Positions 44,610-52,125 of a stretch of 64,000 bases of DNA are shown piece after piece. The position numbers and the translations under genes are program-made. The stretch's first letter is position 1; every line of letters begins with the position of its first letter. The notes beneath the pieces were generated by a model that was given only the letters and a program-made list of their open reading frames with translations, was not told the origin of the DNA and made no database searches. Where the stretch lies: positions 372,001 to 436,000 of the forward strand of contig NZ_CP017141.1 of the NCBI RefSeq assembly GCF_001721645.1. Reading direction: 5' to 3'. The DNA is from Pedobacter steynii. GTDB taxonomy: Bacteria; Bacteroidota; Bacteroidia; Sphingobacteriales; Sphingobacteriaceae.

Positions 44610-45080
44610 CTACTTTGCGATTTCAAAATGCATCCAATCATAATTTTTCTCTCTGCCCAGGGAGAGAAAGCCGTGTTGATAAAAGATATCGATCATAGCC
44701 TGATATTCAGGTCTTGCGAATCTTGCTGTTCTGGCCGTCTCTCTCAGTAAATTTCTATCCGGGTCCAGGTCAATGGCTGTTCCCCAGGAATGACGCGAAA
44801 GCGTTTCTGTACTTCCCCTCATAAAGCGGTAATTGAAACAACCACCATAGAGGTCAATTCCTAATTCTACAAGCCTTTCATAGCCATAATGGCCAAGGAT
44901 ATCTTCGAGAACGGCCAGAAGCTGATCAGCGATCAGATGATGACATTGGATTCTGGTTACATAAGAACTTCTCTGCCATGCAATCCGCATTTTAAATGGC
45001 AGTGTGATGGTGGTCAGATAACCGGCACCGGTTGCATTTGGGATTCCGTATTTCGCGTTTAATTGCTCTGTATCTATCAT
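44610..45080 (-). CDS. M15 family D,D- or L,D-type peptidoglycan endopeptidase (endolysin-like)
   Basis: The 156-aa protein shows the M15 zinc site: His97 and Asp104 in [16 protein letters not shown], and Asp148 with His151 in YDWMHFE. Family members cleave stem peptides of peptidoglycan (VanY, VanX, and endolysins such as the L-alanyl-D-glutamate peptidase of phage T5). It has no signal peptide, as expected for an endolysin that reaches the wall through holin lesions. It begins the lysis cassette, behind AAAAAAATTATG, and is followed without a gap by the holin-like gene. Confidence 0.85.
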   Translation of the reverse strand: MIDTEQLNAKYGIPNATGAGYLTTITLPFKMRIAWQRSSYVTRIQCHHLIADQLLAVLEDILGHYGYERLVELGIDLYGGCFNYRFMRGSTETLSRHSWGTAIDLDPDRNLLRETARTARFARPEYQAMIDIFYQHGFLSLGREKNYDWMHFEIAK

Positions 45081-45134
45081 AATTTTTTTCTTTTTTTACA
45101 ACACTCATTTTTAATACTTTATAAGACGAGGCCA

Positions 45135-45183
45135 CTAAAAAAAACCAGCATCAATACGAATTTCAATCTTGCAAAATCGCTGG
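45135..45183 (-). terminator. Possible terminator between early genes and the lysis cassette
   Basis: On the minus strand the sequence CCAGC (45183-45179) can pair with GCTGG (45149-45145) across a long loop, followed by a run of eight T (45144-45137). The stem is short, so this is uncertain. If real, the lysis cassette has its own promoter in the AT-rich stretch 45081-45134. Confidence 0.35.
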
Positions 45184-45186
45184 AAT

Positions 45187-45588
45187 TTACCCCAACATTA
45201 ACTGTAGCAATACTTCCAGTTCATTGGTAGTTAATGCAGGATTTTCTGTATACAGATCTTCCAGGTGTTTTTGACTAAGGATTTTTAAAGACTGAGCTTC
45301 AATATCCGTCTGATCCTCACTTAGTTTTTTCAGTGCATTGCTCACTTCATTTACTTCTTCAATGCGCTCCGCACCGGTAACCGAACCATCTACATTAAAA
45401 GTCAAACCACTCTCGGTACAAATTGCCTCTCTCAATTCCTGAAACTGCTTTACAACGACTGATAAATTTGACTTGAGTTTGATCACCGGGAATAACAATT
45501 CTGTGCCTACAGATTTGATGGTACATTTACCCAGAATTGCGGAAATTTCTAACGCCGTTGCGTAATTGATTGCTGTGTTTGTATTCAT
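45187..45588 (-). CDS. Small island protein, unknown function (133 aa)
   Basis: A soluble, mostly helical protein (MNTNTAINYATALEISAILG), no signal peptide. The middle holds FQELREAICTESGLTFNVDG and a Glu-rich helix, and the C terminus has NELEVLLQLMLG. No family was recognised; its size and helical character are like small phage structural or chaperone proteins. It ends just before the possible terminator that precedes the lysis genes. The 203-nt gap upstream (45589-45791) is AT-rich, contains no gene that I can support, and may hold a promoter. Confidence 0.6.
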   Translation of the reverse strand: MNTNTAINYATALEISAILGKCTIKSVGTELLFPVIKLKSNLSVVVKQFQELREAICTESGLTFNVDGSVTGAERIEEVNEVSNALKKLSEDQTDIEAQSLKILSQKHLEDLYTENPALTTNELEVLLQLMLG

Positions 45589-45791
45589 GATTTATATATA
45601 TAATTGTGTTATTAAACTAAATATTTGTGCATAAGCAGGCCTGTCACCATGCCCTTTAAGGCATTTAGATTAAGGTTATTCTGTTGAATTTTATGTCGCT
45701 TTGAGTGTTCCTGATTTGTAATATAAAGATACGAAAAATACTAACAATATTAGCATTTTAAGACTTATAATTTCAGGATAATAAGGTCTTT

Positions 45792-46250
45792 TTATTCAAA
45801 AAAGTTATTCTCTATTCTGATCAGGTCGTAGATGCGGTAAACCTCTTCCCTGAAGCCCTCATAGGCTTTAAATGCCACAATTACCCCCGGAGTTGACATA
45901 CTCAAAACCTCTTGTGAAGTGCCAATTAAACCCGAAGCCTGCTTCAGTACACCAGGTACCGTATTTCTACGAACGAGCTGCATGATCTTTTCCGGATCAT
46001 AAAATAATAGCAGAACCGCAATCAGTAACTCCCTTTCATAGGTAATGTTTGTTTTTCCCTTTCCATTGGTCCAGCTTTCTACCTGGATCCCCTTTATCTT
46101 TTTAAAGGTGGAAACGATCTTTTCAATGTTGGAAAGATCCGTTAACCGTTCGTCAGGCAACGTTTCTTTTATTTTTTCGGCAATGATGTCTGCAATTTCC
46201 GGATACTCTTTCCGCAACACTGCGACCATTAGGTTTGAGCTGTATTCCAT
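45792..46250 (-). CDS. Small island protein, unknown function (152 aa)
   Basis: A soluble helical protein (MEYSSNLMVAVLRKEYPEIADIIAEK...) without signal peptide or membrane helix. Residues 60-90 have a beta-like block ending in ITYERELLIAVLLLFYDP. The C-terminal third carries AFKAYEGFREEVYRIYDLIR. No family was recognised. It lies between replication-type genes and the gene at 45187, in the same direction, and is probably part of the early region. Confidence 0.55.
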   Translation of the reverse strand: MEYSSNLMVAVLRKEYPEIADIIAEKIKETLPDERLTDLSNIEKIVSTFKKIKGIQVESWTNGKGKTNITYERELLIAVLLLFYDPEKIMQLVRRNTVPGVLKQASGLIGTSQEVLSMSTPGVIVAFKAYEGFREEVYRIYDLIRIENNFFE

Positions 46251-46326
46251 AATCGTTAATAATGATATTCATAACTGTGCGCAATAGTTTTATTTAGCAC
46301 AGAAATAAGTTAAAATGTATATTTAT

Positions 46327-46599
46327 TTATAGTTTATTTACTTCAAATGCACGGTAACTCGCCATGATTGCATTTGAGATCACCATCAGGTTTAATTTCA
46401 GGTGGATGATCAGCGCTTTTGCTGCGGCAACATTCATTTCCAGATTAGGCTGTCCTCTTACCTCGATTCCGTTTTTTAATTTTTTGTACTTGCTTGGTTC
46501 AAATAGCAAGATGAAGGTTTGAAGATCATCCCTTTCTTCTTTAAGTATTACCACGTTATTTTTCATAGGTTTAAGTTTTGGTGCTATGGCCATACTCAA
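46327..46599 (-). CDS. Small early protein, unknown function (90 aa)
   Basis: Begins MSMAIAPKLKPMKNNVVILK; predicted alpha/beta, with a helical C-terminal half (NVAAAKALIIHLKLNLMVIS). Its start overlaps the stop of the upstream 270-aa gene by ATGA. No family recognised. A second Met at residue 12 (MKNNVV) is a possible alternative start. Confidence 0.55.
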   Translation of the reverse strand: MSMAIAPKLKPMKNNVVILKEERDDLQTFILLFEPSKYKKLKNGIEVRGQPNLEMNVAAAKALIIHLKLNLMVISNAIMASYRAFEVNKL

Positions 46600-47408
46600 A
46601 TAAAAAGCGGCCGTTGTTGTTCTATTATTTCTTTCAGATCCAGCTCGTCCAAAATGCAGGACCTGAAGAAAGCATAAAGGGCGAATCTCTTAGCCATACT
46701 TTTGATCATCTCTATTGCGGATCCATCCTGTACTGAGTTCAATTTCCTCTGGATTTCTGTCTGTTTTATTCTGGAGATGGTTCTTCTTTGCTCTCTGCCA
46801 AGAGATTCGTTCAGATAACGCCTGGCTTCGGCTACAAATTCCCACTTCTCGCGGTTGTTAAATGAGATTAGTGCCAGTCGGTCTAAAAAATCGTACACAA
46901 TGGCTCCTGATAATACTTCTTTTCCGGAGTTCATCATATGCATGGCATTAATGGCATTGTCCCGGGCCACATTAAAGCGACTATCTTTGTCCGGAATCCG
47001 GCTCTCTTTTTTTAAAAGGGCATCTCTGGCCAGTTGTTCACGGCTTTCGCAACTCAAATGTGCTTCAACAAACTTTTCAAATGAAACTACATTTAGTCCG
47101 TAATAGGGTCCAAACTTGCCCCTGATTCCTCTGGAAAAAGCCAGGGGAATTTCTGCCAGCCGAATCGAAGGGAATTTGCGGGGGATAAGATCTGCCAGCT
47201 CATTGGCGAGATAATCCTTATCTTTTTGTGTAGGCTGTGTCATCCCGAGATCAGTATAGGACTTGGCAAGAGACATGACGATCACCTTAAATACTTCCTG
47301 ATCTTTATGTTTCTTAATCGATGGCATCGTTAAGATCTGCCTTGTTTGCTGTACAGAAGTATTTTCCTGATCAGCAGTTTCGTTCATAATGGCTAACATC
47401 GTTTTCAT
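46596..47408 (-). CDS. Phage-type early protein, possibly replication-associated (270 aa)
   Basis: The start at 47408 (MKTMLAIMNETADQENTS) is chosen because it overlaps the upstream stop by ATGA, as at its other end; an in-frame ATG lies 11 codons earlier. The protein is helical, with a conserved-looking centre (RLAEIPLAFSRGIRGKFGPYYGLNVVSFEKFVEAHL) and a basic C-terminal part (REQRRTISRIKQTEIQRKL). The centre, with its GxxGxxGPYYGL pattern, is like that of phage proteins found next to replication initiators. Coupled translation with the winged-helix replication protein upstream supports a shared role, for example helicase loading, but that is inference. Confidence 0.6.
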   Translation of the reverse strand: MKTMLAIMNETADQENTSVQQTRQILTMPSIKKHKDQEVFKVIVMSLAKSYTDLGMTQPTQKDKDYLANELADLIPRKFPSIRLAEIPLAFSRGIRGKFGPYYGLNVVSFEKFVEAHLSCESREQLARDALLKKESRIPDKDSRFNVARDNAINAMHMMNSGKEVLSGAIVYDFLDRLALISFNNREKWEFVAEARRYLNESLGREQRRTISRIKQTEIQRKLNSVQDGSAIEMIKSMAKRFALYAFFRSCILDELDLKEIIEQQRPLFI

Positions 47409-48259
47409 AATTGTTTCGTTCTTCTTTCTACGTGCCTCCATTCCATTGCAGCCTCCACCCCTTTGCCTGTTCCTGACTGTTCTCTTGTTTTAATCATCTG
47501 CTGCTGCTCCTTTACTAATTTCTCCATCCAGTTCTCTGCATTCCAGGCACCATTCTCAAAAAGCTGATCGGTTGTACCCAGGAAATTTTTAAAAGAATGA
47601 CGGAAACTATCATTAATGCCTTTAAATTCTATATAGGCAGCAAACTGTTCTTCGAAATAAACCAAACGATCTGAGGCCTGCAGACATCTTAAAAAAACGG
47701 CTATCTGTCTGAGTTTATCAAAATTCGCAACCTCATTAAAACCAAAATATTTCATAAGTTTAGCGGATAAATTAAGGTCAATGGGAGGAGTATATTCCAA
47801 TGTACTTTCCCCTTCCTCTTTCAATTCCTCTTCCTTTCCGTTCCCTTCCTGTACATCCAGTTGTTTCACCAATGCTTCTCTGTTATTATTCATTGGTTCA
47901 ATTCCGATGTGCTCCGGTTCAGGAGGAAATTTCTCTCCTTCGGTTAATTCTTTCCCCGTAATCCGCTGGTGATCTCTGAAAGTCGGAACAACCCCATATC
48001 TGCATCCATTCACTTCATAAGATCTGATGAAGCCGTTTTTTTCCAATACATCCAGACTTTGTTGCATATTATAATCCAAAAAAGGTAAAATATCTAACTT
48101 CATAGACCTGGGCTTATATTCAAACCTACCTTTACTATCTGCCAGCATCCATAAACCCATAAATACAATCATGATATACTGCCCTGGATTTTCATGCTCC
48201 AGGTCCTGTAACTTTTCATGTCTTAAAAAAGCAGGTTTAACCGTTCTTATTCTTGCCAC
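47405..48259 (-). CDS. Phage replication-initiator-like protein with winged helix
   Basis: A 284-aa protein whose N-terminal 110 residues (MARIRTVKPAFLRHEKLQDL, then LWMLADSKGRFEYKPRSMKL, DILPFLDYNMQQSLDVLEKN) have the typical look of phage replisome organiser or replication proteins, with a winged-helix DNA-binding domain. A charged linker rich in Glu (about 135-155) leads to a C-terminal helical domain with ESTLEYTPP and FRHSFKNFLGTTDQLFENGAW, similar to the helicase-loading region of such proteins. It is the main evidence for a replication module in this island. Overlaps the downstream gene by ATGA. Confidence 0.75.
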   Translation of the reverse strand: MARIRTVKPAFLRHEKLQDLEHENPGQYIMIVFMGLWMLADSKGRFEYKPRSMKLDILPFLDYNMQQSLDVLEKNGFIRSYEVNGCRYGVVPTFRDHQRITGKELTEGEKFPPEPEHIGIEPMNNNREALVKQLDVQEGNGKEEELKEEGESTLEYTPPIDLNLSAKLMKYFGFNEVANFDKLRQIAVFLRCLQASDRLVYFEEQFAAYIEFKGINDSFRHSFKNFLGTTDQLFENGAWNAENWMEKLVKEQQQMIKTREQSGTGKGVEAAMEWRHVERRTKQL

Positions 48260-48294
48260 TCGTTATTAGTTTATAGCTTATAAATTTTAAAATA

Positions 48295-48501
48295 TCAATC
48301 CAGGACCTCATGTCCCGGGCAACCTTTGAACGGACAAAATCCCTGACAACTCATTGCGCCTAACCATAGTTCTCCTCTTTCTTTCCTGATGCGAAGCTGC
48401 TCGCGCACTTCGGAAACTACTCCTCCAAATATGGATTGCAAGGCAGCATCTGTACAATCCAGCAACTGCACAATCGGAATATCAATGTGACTGCTTCTCA
48501 T
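48295..48501 (-). CDS. Small cysteine-containing early protein (68 aa)
   Basis: Begins MRSSHIDIPIVQLLDCTDAA. The C terminus carries three spaced cysteines and a His in SCQGFCPFKGCPGHE, which could bind a metal. Similar short proteins occur in phage early regions, but none was identified. It lies 9 nt after the 48-aa gene and 35 nt before the replication-initiator-like gene. Confidence 0.55.
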   Translation of the reverse strand: MRSSHIDIPIVQLLDCTDAALQSIFGGVVSEVREQLRIRKERGELWLGAMSCQGFCPFKGCPGHEVLD

Positions 48502-48510
48502 ATAAACGTC

Positions 48511-48657
48511 TTAGATTAACTGCCCAGATTCCAACTTAGTGTTTGTTAAATCTAACTTTTCATTCAGAAGGTCATTTTTAAGAACTTCCTCCAGAAGCAG
48601 CTTCTCCAGAATCTTAATCCTTTGCTTCAAAGCCTTTAATGTGTTCGTCTCTTCCAT
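48511..48657 (-). CDS. Small coiled-coil protein, first gene of the leftward operon (48 aa)
   Basis: The frame MEETNTLKALKQRIKILEKL continues as a Leu/Lys/Glu heptad-like helix and ends in GQLI. It has no signal peptide. Nothing else is recognisable. Its place as the first gene behind the repressed leftward promoter, in line with the following early genes, supports it as a real gene. Confidence 0.5.
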   Translation of the reverse strand: MEETNTLKALKQRIKILEKLLLEEVLKNDLLNEKLDLTNTKLESGQLI

Positions 48658-48773
48658 AGCTATAAAATTATAATCAACTAATAATCAATCAAAAAAGAGT
48701 CAATCAACTCCCTATATAATTCAATTCAACTTATTTAATCTTGTGTATTCCAATTATTAATATTCAGGATATA

Positions 48774-48804
48774 TTTGGAATATGATTCTTAAAATATATA
48801 TTTG
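48774..48804 (+). promoter_or_regulatory. Rightward promoter of the repressor gene
   Basis: TTTG (48774-48777) and TATATTTG (48797-48804) are separated by exactly 19 nt, a full match to the Bacteroidota consensus. The expected start of transcription is near 48811, upstream of the 22-bp operator, with about 80 nt of leader before the GTG start. Confidence 0.72.
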
Positions 48805-48819
48805 CTGAACTATACAGAA

Positions 48820-48850
48820 CAAATATAGTTCGTATTTACGAACTATTAAA
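48820..48850 (-). promoter_or_regulatory. Leftward promoter of the early operon
   Basis: On the minus strand the -7 element TATATTTG (48827-48820) is a full match and the -33 element TTTA (48850-48847) a 3-of-4 match, with a spacing of exactly 19 nt. The spacer is filled by the operator palindrome, so a bound repressor would block this promoter. Confidence 0.65.
48825..48846. promoter_or_regulatory. Operator palindrome for the CI-like repressor
   Basis: Perfect inverted repeat ATAGTTCGTA-TT-TACGAACTAT. Related half-sites lie on both sides: GAACTATA at 48807-48814 and TTCGTAAAT at about 48858-48867. It is a classical dimer-binding site in the divergent region between the repressor and the early genes. 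Confidence 0.75.
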
Positions 48851-48892
48851 ACTATAATTTCGTAAATAAGGACATTTAAATCATAACGTATT

Positions 48893-49675
48893 GTGAATCA
48901 GGAAGAAAAAAATTCACAAAAATTCCAGAGACTTAAAGAGATCTACAGTTTCTTTAAATTCAAGAGCGACACAGAGTTTGGAAAAGCAATTAATATGTCC
49001 AAGTCTTACGTCTCTGAAATTTTGAAAAGTGAAAAGACACCCAAAACAATGGGACAGAAATTAGAAGACCACCTTGGTGTTTCCAGGAAGTGGTATGAAG
49101 AAGGTGAGGGAGAAATGCTACTTGAATCAGCAGCAATCCAAAAAGCAAACAGCACCTCAATAGGTGAAATCCATTATCCGCTGGAAGTCGGAGATTCTCC
49201 TTTTATAGACCTGGGAGAAGGAAAATACATAATGGTTGTACCATTAGTCAATGAATATGCATATGCCGGGTACTTGCCAGGCTACAGAGATCCGGAATAT
49301 TTAGAAGAATTACCAAAGCATACGATTATCGTGGATAAACATCATAAAGGTCAGTACAGGGCTTTTGAAATTGTAGGAGACAGTATGGACGACAATACCA
49401 AAGAAAGCATCAGCGACGGAAGTATTGCCACCGGAAGAGAAATCCAGCAGCATTTATGGACCAGTAAGTTTCACACCCATAGGTTCAAAGATTACATCAT
49501 CGTTCATAAAAAACATGGTATTATTGCCAAGAGGATCACCCACCACGACACAGAAACCGGCGTGATTACCTGTCATTCTCTTAATCCTGATAAAAACAGA
49601 TACCCCGATTTTGACATCCACCTGGATGATGTACGCCAGATGTTCAATATTGTAAACGTATTACAGAAGAGATAA
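48893..49675 (+). CDS. CI/LexA-like repressor with HTH and S24 self-cleavage domain
   Basis: The 260-aa protein starts at GTG; the next in-frame Met would cut away part of the DNA-binding domain. Residues 10-70 are an XRE-type helix-turn-helix (DTEFGKAINMSKSYVSEILK). The C-terminal part is a LexA/CI-type S24 peptidase-like domain with Ser164 in EIVGDSMDD and Lys213 in GIIAKRI, at the place of the catalytic dyad. An Ala125-Gly126 bond (EYAYAGYLPGY) lies 39 residues before the Ser, as in the cleavage site of this family. It would therefore lose DNA binding after RecA-stimulated self-cleavage, so the island is probably induced by DNA damage. It is transcribed away from the early operon. Confidence 0.87.
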   Translation: MNQEEKNSQKFQRLKEIYSFFKFKSDTEFGKAINMSKSYVSEILKSEKTPKTMGQKLEDHLGVSRKWYEEGEGEMLLESAAIQKANSTSIGEIHYPLEVGDSPFIDLGEGKYIMVVPLVNEYAYAGYLPGYRDPEYLEELPKHTIIVDKHHKGQYRAFEIVGDSMDDNTKESISDGSIATGREIQQHLWTSKFHTHRFKDYIIVHKKHGIIAKRITHHDTETGVITCHSLNPDKNRYPDFDIHLDDVRQMFNIVNVLQKR

Positions 49676-49682
49676 AGACTAC

Positions 49683-50057
49683 ATGGCAGAACTCAAAGAA
49701 ACAACAGAAGAAGCAGAGCGATTGAAGGTCTTCAGAAAAGCCGAAAAGATGGGTCAGGAAGAGTTCGGAAAACAACTTGGCCTTGACCATTCAGTAATCA
49801 GCAGATACGAAAATAACCGTCTAAACATCCCTATTGATTTCATAAAAAAGCTCCACGAAGTATTTAACATGTCCTTTGAATGGTTTTATACCGGCAAAGG
49901 CAACAGGAAGTTCACTCCGGAAAAAGGAACCCTGATTAAAGACATCAAAACATTGGAAACAAATCAAAAGATCCTGACGGAACAGGTATCCGCACTAAAA
50001 TCAGAATTACTAAAACTTCATAGAGAATTCCATGCTTTTAAAGCTGAAATGAAGTAA
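49683..50057 (+). CDS. XRE-family transcriptional regulator with coiled-coil tail
   Basis: The 124-aa protein has an HTH (about residues 13-70: EEFGKQLGLDHSVISRYENN) and a C-terminal coiled-coil (LIKDIKTLETNQKILTEQVS, LKLHREFHAF) that may mediate dimerisation. No peptidase domain. It follows the CI-like repressor by 7 nt and is probably co-transcribed, so it may act as a second regulator of the island, like the small Cro- or CII-type proteins of phages. Confidence 0.75.
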   Translation: MAELKETTEEAERLKVFRKAEKMGQEEFGKQLGLDHSVISRYENNRLNIPIDFIKKLHEVFNMSFEWFYTGKGNRKFTPEKGTLIKDIKTLETNQKILTEQVSALKSELLKLHREFHAFKAEMK

Positions 50058-50065
50058 ATTAGGGG

Positions 50066-51031
50066 ATGAAGAAATTCGCCCTGATATTCCTTATTTCTTC
50101 CTGGACAATCAGATCAGATGCTCAGGAAGAAATCAAAAATTACAAGCCATATTTTGCCGCCACAGATTATCAGGGTAAAAACAGGATGACCTTACGGGAA
50201 TTCGAACAGTCAGGCCAGAAGTACTACCTGACTGTTGATCCTCAAAACCTGGAAACACAGATCATCAAGGCTGCAGAACTTAGCACAAAACCTATTTCAA
50301 ACTGGCAGGAATCACTTTACCTCAAAGGTAGTCCTTATTTAAAAGCCATTCAGGCAGCAAAACAGCAATCCATAGCCCTTCAGGACGCGGGAATTACCCA
50401 TGGCTTTCCAAAAGAAAAAGGAATTACGCTGACAATTGACCTCTGTCCTTCTCACAAAGCCTTAGACCGGGTGATATTCACCTCTTTAATCACTGAATTT
50501 CAAAAAATCGAGAAACCAGTTCCTGTCGCATTGTCCATTACCGGCAAATTCATGACCAATCATGCTGCCGATATCGACTGGCTTAAAGCACTGGAAAAAT
50601 CCGGAGATCTAGCCATCACCTGGACCAACCATACCTTCAACCATCGTTATGACCCTAAATCTCCTTTGGCCATTAACTTCCTGCTGGAACCAGGCACAAG
50701 TGTGATGTACGAGGTTCTGGCAACAGAGATACTGATGATACAAAAAGGGTTGTTACCTTCCATTTTCTTTCGCTTCCCAGGCTTAGTTTCCGATCAGAAA
50801 CTTGTAGATGAAATTTTAGCGTTCGGTCTTATCCCGGTAGGAAGTGATGCATGGCTGGCAAAAGGACAACGAACACATGCAGGGAGCATAGTCCTGATCC
50901 ATGGAAATGGCAATGAACCAATAGGTGTTCACGACTTTATCCGCTTACTAAGGACAGAACAGACAGCAGTACACAGTAAACAATGGCTGTTATATGACTT
51001 GCGTGAAAGCATTACAGAAGAATTTAAATAA
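50066..51031 (+). CDS. Polysaccharide deacetylase-family protein (NodB-like)
   Basis: A 321-aa exported protein (MKKFALIFLISSWTIRSDAQ, probable signal peptide). The NodB core is seen in GITLTIDLCPS (catalytic and metal-binding Asp) and WTNHTFNHRYDP (His-x3-His metal site), with later LPSIFFRFPGLVS (arginine motif) and GSIVLIHGNG. Members hydrolyse N-acetyl groups from cell wall or surface polysaccharides. The metal triad looks complete. It begins 8 nt after the HTH gene, so it might be co-expressed with the regulators; it may be a cargo gene of the island or the first chromosomal gene beyond it. Confidence 0.78.
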   Translation: MKKFALIFLISSWTIRSDAQEEIKNYKPYFAATDYQGKNRMTLREFEQSGQKYYLTVDPQNLETQIIKAAELSTKPISNWQESLYLKGSPYLKAIQAAKQQSIALQDAGITHGFPKEKGITLTIDLCPSHKALDRVIFTSLITEFQKIEKPVPVALSITGKFMTNHAADIDWLKALEKSGDLAITWTNHTFNHRYDPKSPLAINFLLEPGTSVMYEVLATEILMIQKGLLPSIFFRFPGLVSDQKLVDEILAFGLIPVGSDAWLAKGQRTHAGSIVLIHGNGNEPIGVHDFIRLLRTEQTAVHSKQWLLYDLRESITEEFK

Positions 51032-51052
51032 CCGCACATTTTAAAGAAAAAC

Positions 51053-52093
51053 ATGGAAATAGGGATCAGCACCTTTGGCGAAGTACAACCAGATGGCACT
51101 GCAGGAAAAGCAGAACACGCACACCGACGGGTTCAGGAATTACTGGAAGAGGTAAAACTTGCTGATGAGGTTGGTCTGGATGTATTTGCATTTGGAGAAC
51201 ACCACCGTCCGGATTTTGTCATTTCGGCACCTGAAATTATGATGGCCGCAGCCGCAGCCATTACCAAAAAAATTAAACTATCTAGCTCAGTAACCGTGTT
51301 GAGTTCAGCCGACCCCGTTCGCATTTTTCAGAATTTTGCTACTGTAGACCTGATTTCTGGTGGAAGAGCTGAAATCATTGCCGGCAGAGGATCTTTCACT
51401 GAATCGTTCCCCTTATTCGGTTATCATTTGAATGATTACGATGAACTGTTCACCGAAAAACTAAATTTGCTACTCCAGATTAACGAGGAGGAAGTGGTAA
51501 GCTGGCAGGGAAAATACAGGGAATCTATTGTGAAGCGTGGGATTTATCCCCGGCCCATTCAATCCTCAATTCCAATATGGATCGGAGTTGGAGGCACGCC
51601 TGCATCCGCGCAAAGAGCTGGAAAACTAAATCTTCCTATGGCCGTAGCCATACTGGGCAGTCCCCCGGAGCAATTCGTCCCTTTTGTAAACCTCTATAGA
51701 AAGTCAGCAACCGATGCTGGACACGATGCCAGCAAACTTCAACTGGCAATCAGTTCGCAGTTTTACGTGGCAGAAACGGAGCAGCAGGCAGCAAACGAAT
51801 TCTACCCTTCTTATGAACGATTGATGAACCGGGTAGGAAAAGACAGAGGCTGGTCGCCAATGAGCAGACAACAATTTGACTACCTACGCAACTCAGGCCC
51901 ATTGGTGGTAGGGAGTGTCCAACGAGCCATTGACAAGATCATGCACCAATATGAACTGTTTCAAAACACCAGATTTCTGGCACAGCTGGTTACCGGTTCC
52001 ATACCGCATAAACAGGTATTAAAGACTATTGAGCTCCTGGGAACAAGAGTTGCCCCTGTTATTAGAAAAGAAACAAAAAAACAACAATTATAA
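51053..52093 (+). CDS. LLM-class flavin-dependent oxidoreductase
   Basis: A bacterial luciferase-like TIM-barrel monooxygenase of 346 aa. The family pattern is clear: EIGISTFGE at the start, AFGEHHRPDFVISAPE, KLSSSVTVLSSADPVRIFQNFATVDLISGGRAEIIAGRG, and GTPASAQRAGKLNLPM. Substrate unknown; relatives oxidise aldehydes, alkanes or sulfur compounds using FMNH2. It lies 21 nt after the deacetylase gene and converges on the SelW-like gene. No terminator was seen in the 32-nt gap between them. Confidence 0.85.
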   Translation: MEIGISTFGEVQPDGTAGKAEHAHRRVQELLEEVKLADEVGLDVFAFGEHHRPDFVISAPEIMMAAAAAITKKIKLSSSVTVLSSADPVRIFQNFATVDLISGGRAEIIAGRGSFTESFPLFGYHLNDYDELFTEKLNLLLQINEEEVVSWQGKYRESIVKRGIYPRPIQSSIPIWIGVGGTPASAQRAGKLNLPMAVAILGSPPEQFVPFVNLYRKSATDAGHDASKLQLAISSQFYVAETEQQAANEFYPSYERLMNRVGKDRGWSPMSRQQFDYLRNSGPLVVGSVQRAIDKIMHQYELFQNTRFLAQLVTGSIPHKQVLKTIELLGTRVAPVIRKETKKQQL

Positions 52094-52125
52094 GGCAGTT
52101 TTATCGCTTAATATTCAGCAAGTAT

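Noticed and set aside
10941..48501. Tailocin or contractile injection system
   Set aside because: No sheath, tube, baseplate, spike (VgrG/PAAR) or AAA ATPase gene was recognised, and the large proteins do not resemble tape-measure proteins.
10941..50057. Complete prophage
   Set aside because: No terminase, portal, capsid, protease or integrase gene could be recognised in either strand of the island.
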